Positions 11,366 through 22,719 of a DNA stretch of 64,000 nt are shown here, one piece after another. The first letter of the stretch is position 1; each line of letters starts with the position of its first letter. Position numbers and translations under genes: made by a program. Under the pieces are notes generated by a model. That model searched no databases. It saw nothing but the letters and a program-made list of their open reading frames with translations, and was not told the origin of the DNA. Origin of the DNA: Xestospongia bergquistia (Eukaryota; Porifera; Demospongiae; Haplosclerida; Petrosiidae); assembly GCA_963965975.1 (NCBI GenBank), contig OZ014417.1, forward strand, positions 4,383,821-4,447,820, in the 5' to 3' direction.

Positions 11366-11640
11366 GATTCAGAGTCTCTCCATTTCTTTCTCTTGTCTCT
11401 CTCTCTCTATCTTATAGAGCATCACTGTCAGAGGCTACCTCTATCTTTTCCACTTTCTCACACACCCACACTCCCAGTTCCTTTAATTCTCTTCTCTCTC
11501 TTTTTTCTCACTCACACACTCATGTCTCTTAGTCTTTCTTGCTCTCTGTCTCTTCTCCCTCACATTAGGAGTCTCTCTCTCACACTCGGTATCTCTCAAT
11601 CTATTTCTTTTAAGAGTCTCTCGCTTCTTTTTTTCTTGTA
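9481..11640. repeat. Pyrimidine-rich satellite block 5, the longest
   Basis: About 2.1 kb of TCTCTC/CTCAGAGTCTC satellite with interspersed CACACA stretches. It includes the (CA)n tract at 10408-10535. The Ser/Leu- and Thr/His-rich open frames here are artefacts of composition. Confidence 0.9.
10408..10535. repeat. (CA)n microsatellite
   Basis: About 120 bp of almost uninterrupted CA dinucleotides on the plus strand, embedded in the pyrimidine satellite. The reading Thr-His (or Val-Cys on the other strand) is not a gene. Confidence 0.97.
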
Positions 11641-11825
11641 GTACCTTGACAGAACAAATACTCTCTCATTCATTAAACATATTATACACAAAATTTTGTC
11701 AAACCACAAATTAATTAGAATATGAAACACTTTGGTCTCATATTCTAATTAATGCCCACATTTATGATGTATAACATTGTCTTATTTATATAACAAGTCA
11801 TGTCACATGGTAATAATGATTGACC
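11641..11825. repeat. Module copy E (partial)
   Basis: Shares TATTCTAATTAATGCCCACA, GTCTTATTTATATAACAA and the TAATAATGATTGACC end with copies C and D. It is cut off by the LTR beginning at 11826. Confidence 0.75.
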
Positions 11826-12166
11826 TGTTGGAAGAGGTAATTGGTTATGTTGTTTATCTGTATTCATTTGTCTGTAAATTAGTCTATCTGTAAGTCTATA
11901 TTCTTTGAATCATTTAAGTGTTAATTAAGTATGTGTAAACTTTCTCATTCATGATTTCTGTGATGGTCCTTATCTTTGTCCTTTTAGTTTGATCTTTGTT
12001 CTTTGTTTGATTTCTGTTATAAATACCTGATTTTTGTTCAGACTGTTTGTTGTTAACCGTATTGATTTCATTTAAATACAAGTTCTACTTAAACTTAGTT
12101 GTGACGAGAACAGAGCTGTGTACTCAGCTGCAGTCTTACCATAGAACTATACAAAAACTTTCAACA
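11826..12166 (+). mobile_element. LTR-retrotransposon fossil: 5' LTR, copia-type
   Basis: A 341-bp candidate LTR opening TGTTGGAAG and closing CAACA. It is followed at once by GGTTATGAGCCCAG, which resembles the internal initiator-Met tRNA primer site used by many Ty1/copia elements. A TATAAATA-like promoter word lies at about 12020. No matching 3' LTR is visible in the window. A fossil. Confidence 0.75.
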
Positions 12167-12440
12167 GGTTATGAGCCCAGTCTCCAACTAAATTCGTCAC
12201 AGTCTCCAACTAAATTCGATCTGTATATTATCTTTTTTTGGACAACGAATTAGCAAGATTCAAAATGACGACTGTAGATGATAAATGGTCAATTAACAAG
12301 TTAGATAGCATGAACTGGACTACATTGAAGTTCCAGATATGACATATGCTGTTGGCTAAGGGACTATGGGTTTTTGTTAATGGTACAGAAGAACTTGATG
12401 AGGAAGCAAACGCTCAAGCTGAAGCTGAGTTTTGACGGAG
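12167..12440 (+). mobile_element. Copia-type leader and gag start (fossil)
   Basis: From about 12264 the plus strand shows the start of a copia-type Gag: an aspartate/lysine-rich opening, a WSINKLDSMNW stretch and LLAKGLWVFVNG. This belongs with the LTR directly upstream. It is broken, with about two or three breaks, and gives way within 200 bases to gag of a different style. Confidence 0.65.
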
Positions 12441-15400
12441 GTCACAAAAGACATTTTCAACTCTCCTTATGTACGTATATGGGTGAAGGAGTGTAAGCCT
12501 AAGACAAGCAAGGAGGCTGGAGAGTATGCTGATGATTACTTCCAGGCTAGAGGACCCCGACTGGACTCGTCAAATGGAAAGCAATCTACGGCACATCTGG
12601 AGGAGTATGTGGACTGTGTCATGGATGTGGTAACCTGGACATAAGGTGAAGGATTGTCCTACTACTAAAACAGCTGGCATATTGGCAATGACTAGTACTG
12701 GAAACGGAGGCTCAGGTAGTAGAAGGAGAGAAAGATGAAAGAAGGATATTGAATGCTACAACTGTGATGAGTAAGGACACTACTCTTCACATTGCCCTCA
12801 TATAATGTCATGTTCTGTGGGCCAGAACAACACTCAGCAAGAGTCTGGAATAATGAGATCTGGGACAGTAGAGGGTAAATATGTAAAAAATATTCTATTA
12901 GACATAGGTTGCTCAAGGACTCTAGTACATCGGAAGCTAGTACCTGAAGAGGTGTTGCTTGAAGGAAAAGCTACTATGGTGTGTTGTGCACATGGAGACA
13001 CAGTGTTGTATCACTTGGCAAAGGTGCACATGGAAGTCGAGGGAAAACCAATAGAAGTTGAGGCTGATGTCTCAGATCACTTACCTGTGGGAGTACTGTT
13101 GGGTACAGATGTGTCCCAACTACCCAAGCTATTAACTGAACAGAACTCTGGAGTAGGGGAACCAGAGAAGGCCATGTGAATAATGACAAGAGCCGCAGTA
13201 CGGAAACAGAAGGAACAAAAGTTTGAGGAGAAACAATTAGAGGAGAAATACGGAGTGACATCATACCCATTAATGAAGAGGAGCGAGAACCGAAGCAAAG
13301 GGCGATGATCATAATAAGGAGGAAGAAGACAAGAGTTAAGAGACAGATTAGATGACGATGATAGATGATGACTTGTTTGGGAAATCTCGAGAGAAGAGAA
13401 GATTAAGCAGAAACATGAAGAGAGCAAACAAGAAACAGCACAACAGAAGTGGAGGATCAGGTGACAACCATATTCGAAGGATTGACTCAGAAGTATTCAA
13501 GACGCTACAGAAGACCGACCCATCATTGGAATCAGTCAGGAATAAAGCTTATGCAGATCGTACAACTGGTAGTGGAATACGATTCTACTGGAAAGATGGT
13601 CTACTGTAAAGATATTGGATGCCATCTGGTAGAGATGGTGAAGACATAGCTGTAGAACAACTCGTGCTTACAAAGGAATGTCATGACAGAGTTATAAGTC
13701 TGGCACATTCCATTGCCCTTGCTGGTCATTTGGGCTGAGACAAGATGACTCAATGTATCTTACAGCAGTTCTATTGGCCAACTATATACAGAGATGTTGT
13801 GGAGTACTGCCGGACTTGTGGATCATGCTGGTTGCTCAACATCATATGCAACCAGCACCACTCATTCCCCTCCCAATTATTAGTATTGCATTTAAGAGAG
13901 TTGCTATGGATATTGTCGGACCTCTTTCTCGCAGTCGGTCAGAAAAATGATACATTCTGATCTTGTGTGACAATGCAACTCGGTATCCTGAGGCTGTTAC
14001 CTTACACTCAATTGATACTGAAAACATTGCTGAGGAACTAGTCCTCATTTTTGCTAATGTGGGCATCCCATATGAGATTCTCGCAGACCAAGAGGATAAC
14101 TTTACATCTACTCCTATCAGAATTATACAAAATGCTTTACATCCATCAGTTACAAACAAGCCCCTACCATCCTCAAACAGACAGATTCGTGCATTGTTTT
14201 AATCAAGCTCTAAAGTCCATGTTAAAGAAAGCGGCAATAAGTGAAGGCAAGGACTGTGACAAAATGTTGCCCAATCTCCTGTTTTCTTATCGGGAGGTGC
14301 CTCAGGCATCCACAGGGTTCTCTCCTTTTGAACTTTTGTATGGGAGAGCTGTGAATGGTCCTTTGAATGTGCTGAAGAATACCTGGGAAGCTGGAGGGCC
14401 TGGAGAACACAGTGTGGTATCTCATATCCTCTCAATTTCTGACAAGCTAACAAAAATGACAGAGCTGGTGAAGAGTAATTTATCTAATGCCCAGGAGACA
14501 CAACGTAAATGGTATAATGGCAATGCCCGTACTTGTGAGTTTAAGCCAGGACAGGAAGTGCTGGTGCTTCTTCACACATCCAGTAGTAAACTGCTTGCTC
14601 AATGGCAAGGGCCATATGAGATAATTGCTTTCTCCCATGCGTTTAACTAACGCATGGGAGAAGTCAATTATATTGTGGACATGCGTGATCACAGGAAAAG
14701 GAAACAATTGTTCTATGTCAACATGTTATGTGAATGGTATGCCCCATCAAGCAGTGCTCTATATAGTTCAAAAGTATTGGACGGGGAGCAGGACAAACCT
14801 ACCGGGACAGAGAGTGGTAAAACACAGTCAAGAGGTCAACCAATTTTTGGAAATAATCTCATCCAATTCGAACAGGAGGACCTGATGCAGTTGTTAAAGG
14901 GATTTAGTGATGTGATTAGTAATACTCCTGATCGTACAGATTTGGTGGAACACCATGTTCTCACTAGACATGCTCATCCAGTACGACTGCCGGCTTATTG
15001 CCTACCACACTCCTATCAAGACACTGTGAAACAAGAGTTGGATCAAATGCTCCACCAGAAATTGCTTGGAGTGCTCCAGTGGTACTGTTAAAGAAGAAGG
15101 ACAGATCATTACAGCTGTGTGTTGATTACCAGCGTTTGAACAGACTCTTGGAAGGTGATGCATATCCAATGCCCAGAGTGGACGAGCTGATCAACCAAGT
15201 TGGCAAAGCCAAATTCATCTCAGCATTTGACCCTACTCGTGGTTATTGGCAGGTTCCAGTTGCCAAAGATGGCCGAACCAAGACAGTATTTGTGACGCCC
15301 TTTGGGCTATTTCAGTTCAATGTTATGCTATTTGGTCTCCAAGGTGCTCCGGCAACATTTCAACGATTAATGGATAAGGTTTTACAATATACATGGTATG

Positions 15401-15450
15401 GAATAATTTGCAGCAGTCTACTTGGATGATGTAGTGATTTTCAGTGACAG
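12441..15450 (+). mobile_element. Ty3/gypsy-related fossil with Gmr1-like order (gag end, protease, integrase, reverse transcriptase)
   Basis: A fossil polyprotein region in the order: gag end with zinc-knuckle-like Cys/His clusters (about 12.44-12.80 kb); aspartic protease (about 12.8-13.2 kb, LLDIGCSRTLVH in place of the usual LLDTG-type site); integrase zinc-binding and core domains (about 13.65-14.40 kb, YWPTIYRDVVEYCRTC, MDIVGP, HPQTD); integrase C-terminal part (about 14.5-14.75 kb); then reverse transcriptase (about 14.88-15.45 kb, VDYQRLNRL, AFDPTRGYWQVP, YLDD). RNase H and a 3' LTR are not seen. It is broken, with roughly ten breaks, and old. Integrase before reverse transcriptase with gypsy-type sequence is the hallmark of Gmr1-like elements. 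Confidence 0.83.
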
Positions 15451-15756
15451 CTGAAGTGAGCACTTGGGACATCTCACTTGAGATTTTAACAGTATCAGAA
15501 GCAGTCTTATCAATATCTATGCCAATTAATATATTTTGTGAATTAGCATGATATAAGTAGATGTCTATGGGTATAAACATGTAAGATGTCTCATTAAGGG
15601 ATCTTTGACTATGTCGTCAATAATAAATATATCTCCAGCCCAGGTTATTCTTAGTCTCATGACTGCCTTTGAGAGAAGAGTGTTAAGTAGTATACATGTC
15701 AATTAATTTATGCAATGTTTATGAATTTCATTTTAAAAGTCTTTGTCTCAAATTAG
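15451..15756. other. Unassigned sequence between the retroelement fossil and the acid phosphatase remnant
   Basis: AT-rich with no recognisable coding or repeat content. It may include the lost 3' part of the retroelement or an intron of the downstream gene. Confidence 0.4.
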
Positions 15757-17858
15757 GTATTCTGACATGGTGATCGAAACCCTGTTGAAACTTATCCTAA
15801 TGACCCATAACAGGAAGATGCATGGCCTCAAGGATTTGGACAACTAACAATTTTAAGTTGAATACATTGCAGTCTGTCTATTCTCATATTTCATAGCTTG
15901 AAATGAAAGAAGCTTATAATCTTAGACTTATATTGAAGTCGAAATACATTAAATTTGGTTACATGTATAAAAATTATTCCAGAAACCAGGTGAATTTAGT
16001 TTATGAGGGATTTTTTTCATGCATAAAAATATACATTAAGGTATATATCCGGAGCACAGATTTAGAAAGAATGTTAATGAGTGCAGGGAGTCTGCTAGCT
16101 GGATTGTACCCACCTGATAAATCACAAGTATACAATTTTATTTTAACATCCATAATAAGTAATTTCTATTGTAGAAATTTAAGACTGATTTATACTGGTA
16201 GCCTATTCCTGTCCATACTGTACTAAAAGAAGATGATAAGGTGTAGTTTACTTTTCTGTTGGGTGGATGTTAAATCTATATTCAGTATTTGGTGTAAACA
16301 TCCTCTTTATGTTCCACATAATGCAATTAATACCAATTGCCTTCCTTTCAGATCGGAAAATGATGTGGGATGTAAAAAAATCTGAATTTAGAATTAATGT
16401 TTTTATAACAATTAAGAAGTTAATTTTCATAAACAAATCATATTGGAAGTTTATTTCTGAATAAAAAGTCTCATACCATAAACCAAAGCTAATGTCTTGA
16501 AACCTTTGTATTTAGAATTGGCAAATTTATTAAAATAAATGTGATGTGTCCAAAGTTTCCATTATGATAGCTAATTTTAAGCCTCCTCCAAATGACATCA
16601 ACCCCTACTAAGTCCACTTTGATGAATATATTAATGCTATTACTGAGTCGAGGTTGGTTTAAGGTTAATTTAATGTTTTCTATTGACAATAAAAAATTAG
16701 TTATTGACTGTAAGACAAGATTATAATCTAAAAAAATCATCCTATAAACTGTTTTAGAAGATACTGATTTCATAGTGAAATACTGTATGCATTACTGATA
16801 AAATTGATTGCTTGTTTTAAACCAAATCATTGTCACTAGGTATTATAGATTGCATTGGGCATTATATACTGCATTGAAATGTATTAACAATATATGATAA
16901 TCTGATTACTAATACTATGGAATTGACAGCTCATTTACTTCAACAAACAACTTCTCAGAAAGGACAAGTATGTGGTATATAAGACTGTCCTGTTATAAAT
17001 TCCATAGTGACAGCCCTCACACATAGGCAAGCATTCGTGAAAGTTCTTGCATCTAATTAATAAAACATTAAATAGAATATTCATAGCTCTTACAACATGG
17101 CTACAAAGTGCCATTGCTGTATTCCATGCATTTTTCTGTATTGTTGTATTATTTTTTATGTGACAACTATGTTATTTTATTGCAGTTATTAAAGGCATAC
17201 TCTACATATTGTCCTGAGTATACAAAATTACGAGATAATGATAAAAACACTACAAAATACAAAGAAATGGAGCAACAACATCAAGTAAATCATCACATTT
17301 ATTGACAATTTAAGTGATTAGATTTATTTAGCATTTGTATGAAGAGCTTGGATAGTACACTGGGAAAAAGATTGACACTTTGAATGCCTGGAGTATTAGA
17401 TATGCCTTATTTATAGAGGTGAATGTTAAACTCATTGCAATTGTAATTATATAGATACTTTGTTTTTTAGTATATTTATAATCTAACAATATCACCTTGG
17501 TTCTCAGTAGATTTGTTAATGTCTCTTAAGCCTATACTGACTTTTCATTAAGTTTATTCTCTGACACCTTTACCAAAAAACAAATAATGGGAGGTGATAA
17601 CTATTTTGATTGGAGTGTAATTTATATAATGTGACTGATGTCGTAGGTTTATGGACTGATAAAGTATTGTCTGATATGGAAATAAAAGCTATTAACAATG
17701 ACAGTGTGAGAGATCTAAAATTGGCCTTGTATTCTGCTGTAACTAATCTGACATTGTTTTCAGCATGATACAACAGTATCAGCATTTTTAAGTACATTTG
17801 ATGGTATTCAACCATCCTACGCTGCAGCATTTGTCATTGAATTGTACTATAACAATGG
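15757..17858 (+). pseudogene. Histidine acid phosphatase (prostatic/lysosomal type), decayed, introns kept
   Basis: The family hydrolyses phosphomonoesters in lysosomes or outside the cell, through a phosphohistidine formed at the RHGxRxP motif. Visible pieces in family order: VF*HGDRNPVETYPNDP (15757 on), WPQGFGQL, a KEAYNLRL helix, then intron 15990-16040 (51 nt), VYIRSTDLERMLMSAGSLLA (16041 on), STYCPEYTKLRDNDKN (exon 17186-17284, clean AG and GT borders), LWTDKVLSDME (exon about 17647-17738) and the second catalytic motif YSA/HDTTVSAFLSTFDG, ending at a donor at 17859. A TGA at 15763-15765 replaces the first Arg of RHGxRxP and a TAA lies at 15808-15810. The SA/HD junction needs removal of 25 nt (17739-17763). 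Middle exons are missing or unrecognised. Best read as an unprocessed pseudogene. Confidence 0.82.
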
Positions 17859-18700
17859 GTATGTAAACAGTTAGCATACTTTTATCATTTCATGGAGTAT
17901 TATTATAGTCACTATTATGTGAAATTTCTCTATCACAATGAAACATGCATGGAATGATAATTTTCATTAATTACTTCACATCCTGATTGTTATAATCTTT
18001 GTTCCTTAGATGAAATACAAAGTATGCACTAGATTTATCTTTTTTATAATTATTTTTTTAGTGAACTAGTAAGTCTATAATGTTTCTATTATTATGTCAT
18101 TATCCCTATATATCACTGTGATACTAACTAAACTCACATATTAGTATTATTGTATAGACAATTAAGCAACCTGACTGAAGATCTTTAGTTGAGTATTGTG
18201 GACTTATTACACCTATATCTCCATCTATTCTCTCTGTTCAAAATGGAACACAAGGTTGGATTGCTTAATAACTGTATCATTTTGTTATCTGTTGATTTTA
18301 TAGTGATAGCATCGAGTGCTTTTTTTTGGTTTTGTTTGCATACTTTTGATAGCATTAATGACTGGATGTTTAATTAGTATAGTTGCCTGCTATTACAATG
18401 AAGACGTAATTTGTATAAGTATGTTGTGCAGTATTCACTTAATTTTTTTACAGAATATTTTATTAGCATCTATTATGTTATGTAACTTTTAAATGTTACA
18501 CCAGAAGTAATTGGTTTATATATTATTAAAAACAAAATCATGAGAGAAAATTTATAGTTATAAATAAAATTGTACAATGCAGACATCATTTATCATATTA
18601 ACAATTATTTTTCATTATCTTCTATTGTCGAAAGAGCAAGACGTGATCTATGAACAAGAGATTGAGATACAATGACATAAAAGCTATAAACATGCTTTAC
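17859..18700. other. AT-rich sequence after the acid phosphatase remnant
   Basis: This should hold the last acid phosphatase exons if they survive, but I recognise none with confidence. No repeat or RNA gene is apparent. Confidence 0.4.
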
Positions 18701-20005
18701 CTGTTTAAAGTTAAATGACTTTTAACTAAGTGACATGCAGCAAGAGCAGAAACAAGAGAGAGTTCACCAGACAACACTGTTCCACAAATGATACGAGCTA
18801 ATTCGTCCTGCATTGTCACCTGGTTATCCTTTGAGGGATGGGCCATGAATACCTAAGATCTATTACACAAAAAGTGTCTTATTTGAGTGAGGTGTTTTTG
18901 TCATAAGCTTACTTGTACCTCATCCTACAGTTCCTACTTCCAATGATGGCGTAGTACAGCTAATATATAAATCTTTATTATAAAGTCCTCCTCTCTCCAT
19001 AAGTGTGATACAATTGGAGCTACCAACTACTTGAGCAGGGTCCTAACAATATATCACACAAGTCTTCATACAAACAAAAGCTAAGTGAACAACCTTACTT
19101 GACCAGTTGCAATAAAGTAGCAGTAACTATGTTGGCAGCATGTTCGTTGAAACCACCAATTGAGCCTGCCATTGCTGACCCCACAAGGTTCTTATTGGTA
19201 TTAACATCAACGAGAGCATCTCTTGAAGTTTGAGAACCTGATGTCCCAAGAATAGAGTTATTGCATATATTAAAATTAACATACATTTTCAACTACTTGA
19301 GCAGGTATTGTTGCATCACACACAACACGACCTTCTATCCAATTAACAGCAGAAGGTTTCTTGTCTTAATTACCACTAAGACTAATTACTTCTAACTCTG
19401 GAAACTGCTTCTGAAGAAACCTCAAGGAATTCTCAACACCCTAAGCACTAATTATCAAAATTGATAAGCAACTAAAAGTTTAAAAAATTGCAGGCATAGT
19501 ACATAAAATGTTTACCTTTGACAACATATTCATTCCCATAGCATCTCCAGTATCAGCACGGAACATAACATTTATTAATCTTCCGGCAACAGCAGTGTGG
19601 ACAGACTTCAAATTAAGCATATCTACTGGTAGAATTGAATACCTTAGCTAGCTAACTTCATATATACTAATGTCTATAATTGTAACTTGGTTTCATCAAC
19701 ATGGAACAAACTCTTGATTAGTCTACTAACCTCTCCTTGTTCCCAGAATCAAATTCACTCTGAAAATTATTTCGTTTGACATTATCAGGTGAAGAATCTT
19801 TGCGGCAAGTTGTTTCTATTTTTTAATCATTTTGTTCATAATAATTTGTAAAACCTGATAATGTAATAAACATCACATCTTATGGGAAGAAGTGTGATTA
19901 CCAGATATTGTTCCAATACTGATAAGAAGAACTTCTATTAAAGTATCCAATGATAACGTGGAGCCCAATATTGCCATTCCATTACCAATAATTAGTCGTA
20001 TCTCA
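18701..20005 (-). pseudogene. HMGCR: HMG-CoA reductase, decayed, introns kept
   Basis: HMG-CoA reductase makes mevalonate from HMG-CoA with NADPH on the ER membrane. On the minus strand: a sterol-sensing-domain scrap GMAILGSTLSLDTLIEVLLI (about 19.92-20.00 kb); FQSEFDSGNK (about 19.77 kb); VHTAVAGRL...DTGDAMGMNM (19.52-19.63 kb, the NADPH-site DAMGMN motif); DKKPSAVNWIEGR and [13 protein letters not shown] (19.29-19.40 kb); [20 protein letters not shown] (about 19.10-19.22 kb); [10 protein letters not shown] and [17 protein letters not shown] (about 18.91-19.05 kb); [16 protein letters not shown] and CHLVKSH with the catalytic His (18701-18852). Damage: a TAA at 19366-19368 where YCT should precede DKKP, a TGA at 18920-18922 inside GTVGGGT, frame slips after NIVTA and near KDN, and GHLVKSH changed to CHLVKSH. 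The luminal/linker region and the substrate-binding first part of the catalytic domain are absent. Not processed, so a decayed gene copy. Confidence 0.88.
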
Positions 20006-20320
20006 CCCTAATAACATAATAAAACAGCTTTAGGAAGAGAGTAATATTATGTAACTACAAAGTAAAGAAAAATTAATCATTATATATGAATGGAGCTCCA
20101 TACCTATAATTATATTTAATAAGATCAACAACACTAACAGCTTATCCCATTGCAACAAACTGCAGTACATGGTTCATACCGAATATGTAGTTCTATATTA
20201 CAGATATAGGTGGAAAATAATACATAAACTGCATATTTATGAAGATGTGACTGACTCTGTTAGTTGACCCAGAGGCAAACTGTGCTAACGAAGTTGCTTT
20301 AGAAAGATCATAAACATATT
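20006..20320. other. Transition from the HMGCR remnant to the tandem array
   Basis: It may contain a further, unrecognisable sterol-sensing-domain exon (minus strand, about 20.10-20.18 kb), but the similarity is too weak to call. The array's CAGTAAAAAATACTG subrepeat appears from about 20.35 kb. Confidence 0.35.
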
Positions 20321-20920
20321 TGAATGACAAAAGTTATTGTACTGAAGTAAATTTCTAGATGCCAGTAAAAAATACTGTAGTAAATATTTCGATGCCAGTA
20401 AAAAAACTGAAGTAAATTTTTAGATGTCAGTAATAAAGTAATTCTGATCTTTCTGGATAATAACGAAAGCTTAAAACAAATTCTTTAGTAGAAAGTTGTA
20501 CTATTTAATAAGTCAACTTACAGTAGTCATCAGTTAATGTAGATTAGATCATAAATATATTAGAGTGACAAAAGGGTCAGTAGTATTGTACTTATAACAT
20601 AGTATAAGTATTATGATACAGCTGTCATGATTCCCAGCAATCAACTATAAAATGTTGCAACTAGAGAATAAAAATGGGCAGTAAAAAATCAATCTGACAT
20701 AGAGTAGTTATTAGAGAACTTTACTACATCATCTCCAGTCTAGTCATATATAGTATATCATAGGACTATACAAATCATCACATGTTGACGTAGAATAAAT
20801 TACTATTATAACAGAAGAGAACAAACAGTAAAAACATTTATTTAATACAAGTGTTTCTATTAACTTAGGACAATCATATCCAATAGACCAGTCAGTAAAC
20901 AGACCAATTCTACTCTTATC

Positions 20921-22260
20921 CTAAAAGAAGGTATCGTTTAAATTGTTGAGTTTATAACTCTCAATTAGTTGATGCTCATCTCCAGTAGAAAACAGTCCTA
21001 CTATAAAATGAAAAATACTTATTATAACAGAGCAATAATAATTATTATAAATTGACAAGAGTCTGTTGTATATTATATTACTTAATAATTCTAGTGTACA
21101 ACAGTCCATGTCACTTATTAGGGATAAAGAGAAGAGCCTAGACTTCACAAACACCAGTTAATAAAATGTAACCCTTCCAGACCACCACAAACCTAACCTT
21201 CAAAACCAAGCCAGATACCAGTAATACAATGACAATGAGATGTAAGCATTAATTTACAAAAAATTATAAAGGGAGTTAAATAATTCAGGCTTATACAGCA
21301 CACATAAGGGGTAAATATGCAACACACTCAATGGTTAACAATTATGAAACAGAAGGGGTTAAATTATTCAGGATTATAAAGCACACATAAAGGGATAAAT
21401 ATGCAACACAATGGTAACAATTATGAAATGGAGGGTTAAATAATTCAGATTATACGACACACACAAGGGGGTTAATACACAACACACTCAATGGGCAACA
21501 GAAGGGGTTAAATTATGCAGGATTATATGACGCACACAAGGGGTTAAATAATTCAGGATTACATAACACAAAGGGAGTTAAGTTATAGAACATTATGACA
21601 CAGTAACAGACACACACAAAGGGACTAAAATAAATATGGAAGGGTCTGACGTCAGGTTTAATATCAAGAGAAAGGGTCACCATTATACACTAACAGACAC
21701 ACACAAAGGGATTAAAATAAATATGGAAGGTCTGACATCAGGTTTAATATCAAGAGAAAGGGTCACCGTTATACATCAATAACACCTACAAGGTTATACA
21801 GGGAGAGTTTATATATAGATACACAAAAGACAAAGATGAATGAGATGTGAGGTACCACAAGACAAGGAAGAGGATACAATATTAGAAAGTATTGACAAAA
21901 TAACATACAAACAGTTCTTCCATGTCCAAATCCACCTATTAATACCCCAGACTCATCAACCACCCTATAATCACATTATGATCTCCATATACACAACCCA
22001 CAAACTGATCCCTGACCATACTCAACACACAAAGACTGTCAACCTCAAGAACCAAGATAAAGAGCCACAACCAGCAATGTTGAATATTTTTCCAGACCCA
22101 TGAACAATTATTGATGTCCACACAGTGTTAGTAGTAGATAAACCAATTAAAGGAGACCAAAACAGTTTATAATTGTACTATATATACTGTAACTATTCAT
22201 TTACAACCATTATCTCCATCTCCATCTCCATCATCATTTACATCACCATGTCATTCATCA
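20921..22260. repeat. Left-edge block, copy 1 (array piece, minisatellite, 87-codon ORF block)
   Basis: A 1.8-kb segment repeated next door at about 22.72-24.11 kb. It contains a diverged array unit, an imperfect minisatellite of about 100 bp (21.27-21.60 kb; words GGGGTTAAATAATTCAGGAT and CAACACACTCAATGG), and a 91-bp doublet around GGTTTAATATCAAGAGAAAG (21.60-21.78 kb). It also holds a segment open in three frames (87 codons on +, 21840-22103) and a TCATCACCATCTCCA-type trinucleotide tract (22.20-22.27 kb). Confidence 0.85.
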
Positions 22261-22719
22261 TCATCACCATCTCAGTACACTCACAAATTCTACTATTTAA
22301 TAAGTCAACTTACAGTAGTCATAAGTTAATGTAGATTAGATCATAAACCTATTAGAGTGACAAAAGTGATTGTACTTATAACATAGTATAAGTATTATGA
22401 TACAGCTGTCATGATTCCCAGCACTCAACTAGAACATGTTGCAACTAGAGAATAAAAATTGGCAGTTTGATTTTCAATCTTACATAGAGTAGTTATTAGA
22501 GAACTTCACCACATCATCTCCAGTCCAGTCATATATAGTATATCATAGGACTATACTATATCCAGATCATCACGTGTTGATGTAAAATAAATTACTATTA
22601 TAAAAAAAGAGAACAAACAGTAAAAACATTTATTAATATAAGAGTTTCTATTAACTTACTAGAAGTAGGACAATCATCTCCAATAGACCAGTCAGTAAAC
22701 AGACCAATTCTACTCTATC

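Noticed and set aside
4824-11641. Many long Ser/Leu-rich open frames (SLSLSLSL...)
   Set aside because: They arise from the TCTC satellite, are open in several frames at once and match no protein family.
13500-15450. Local inversion or rearrangement as the cause of integrase preceding reverse transcriptase
   Set aside because: Both lie on the same strand, and the normal pre-RT linker follows the integrase tail without a break in family character, so a native Gmr1-like order is simpler.
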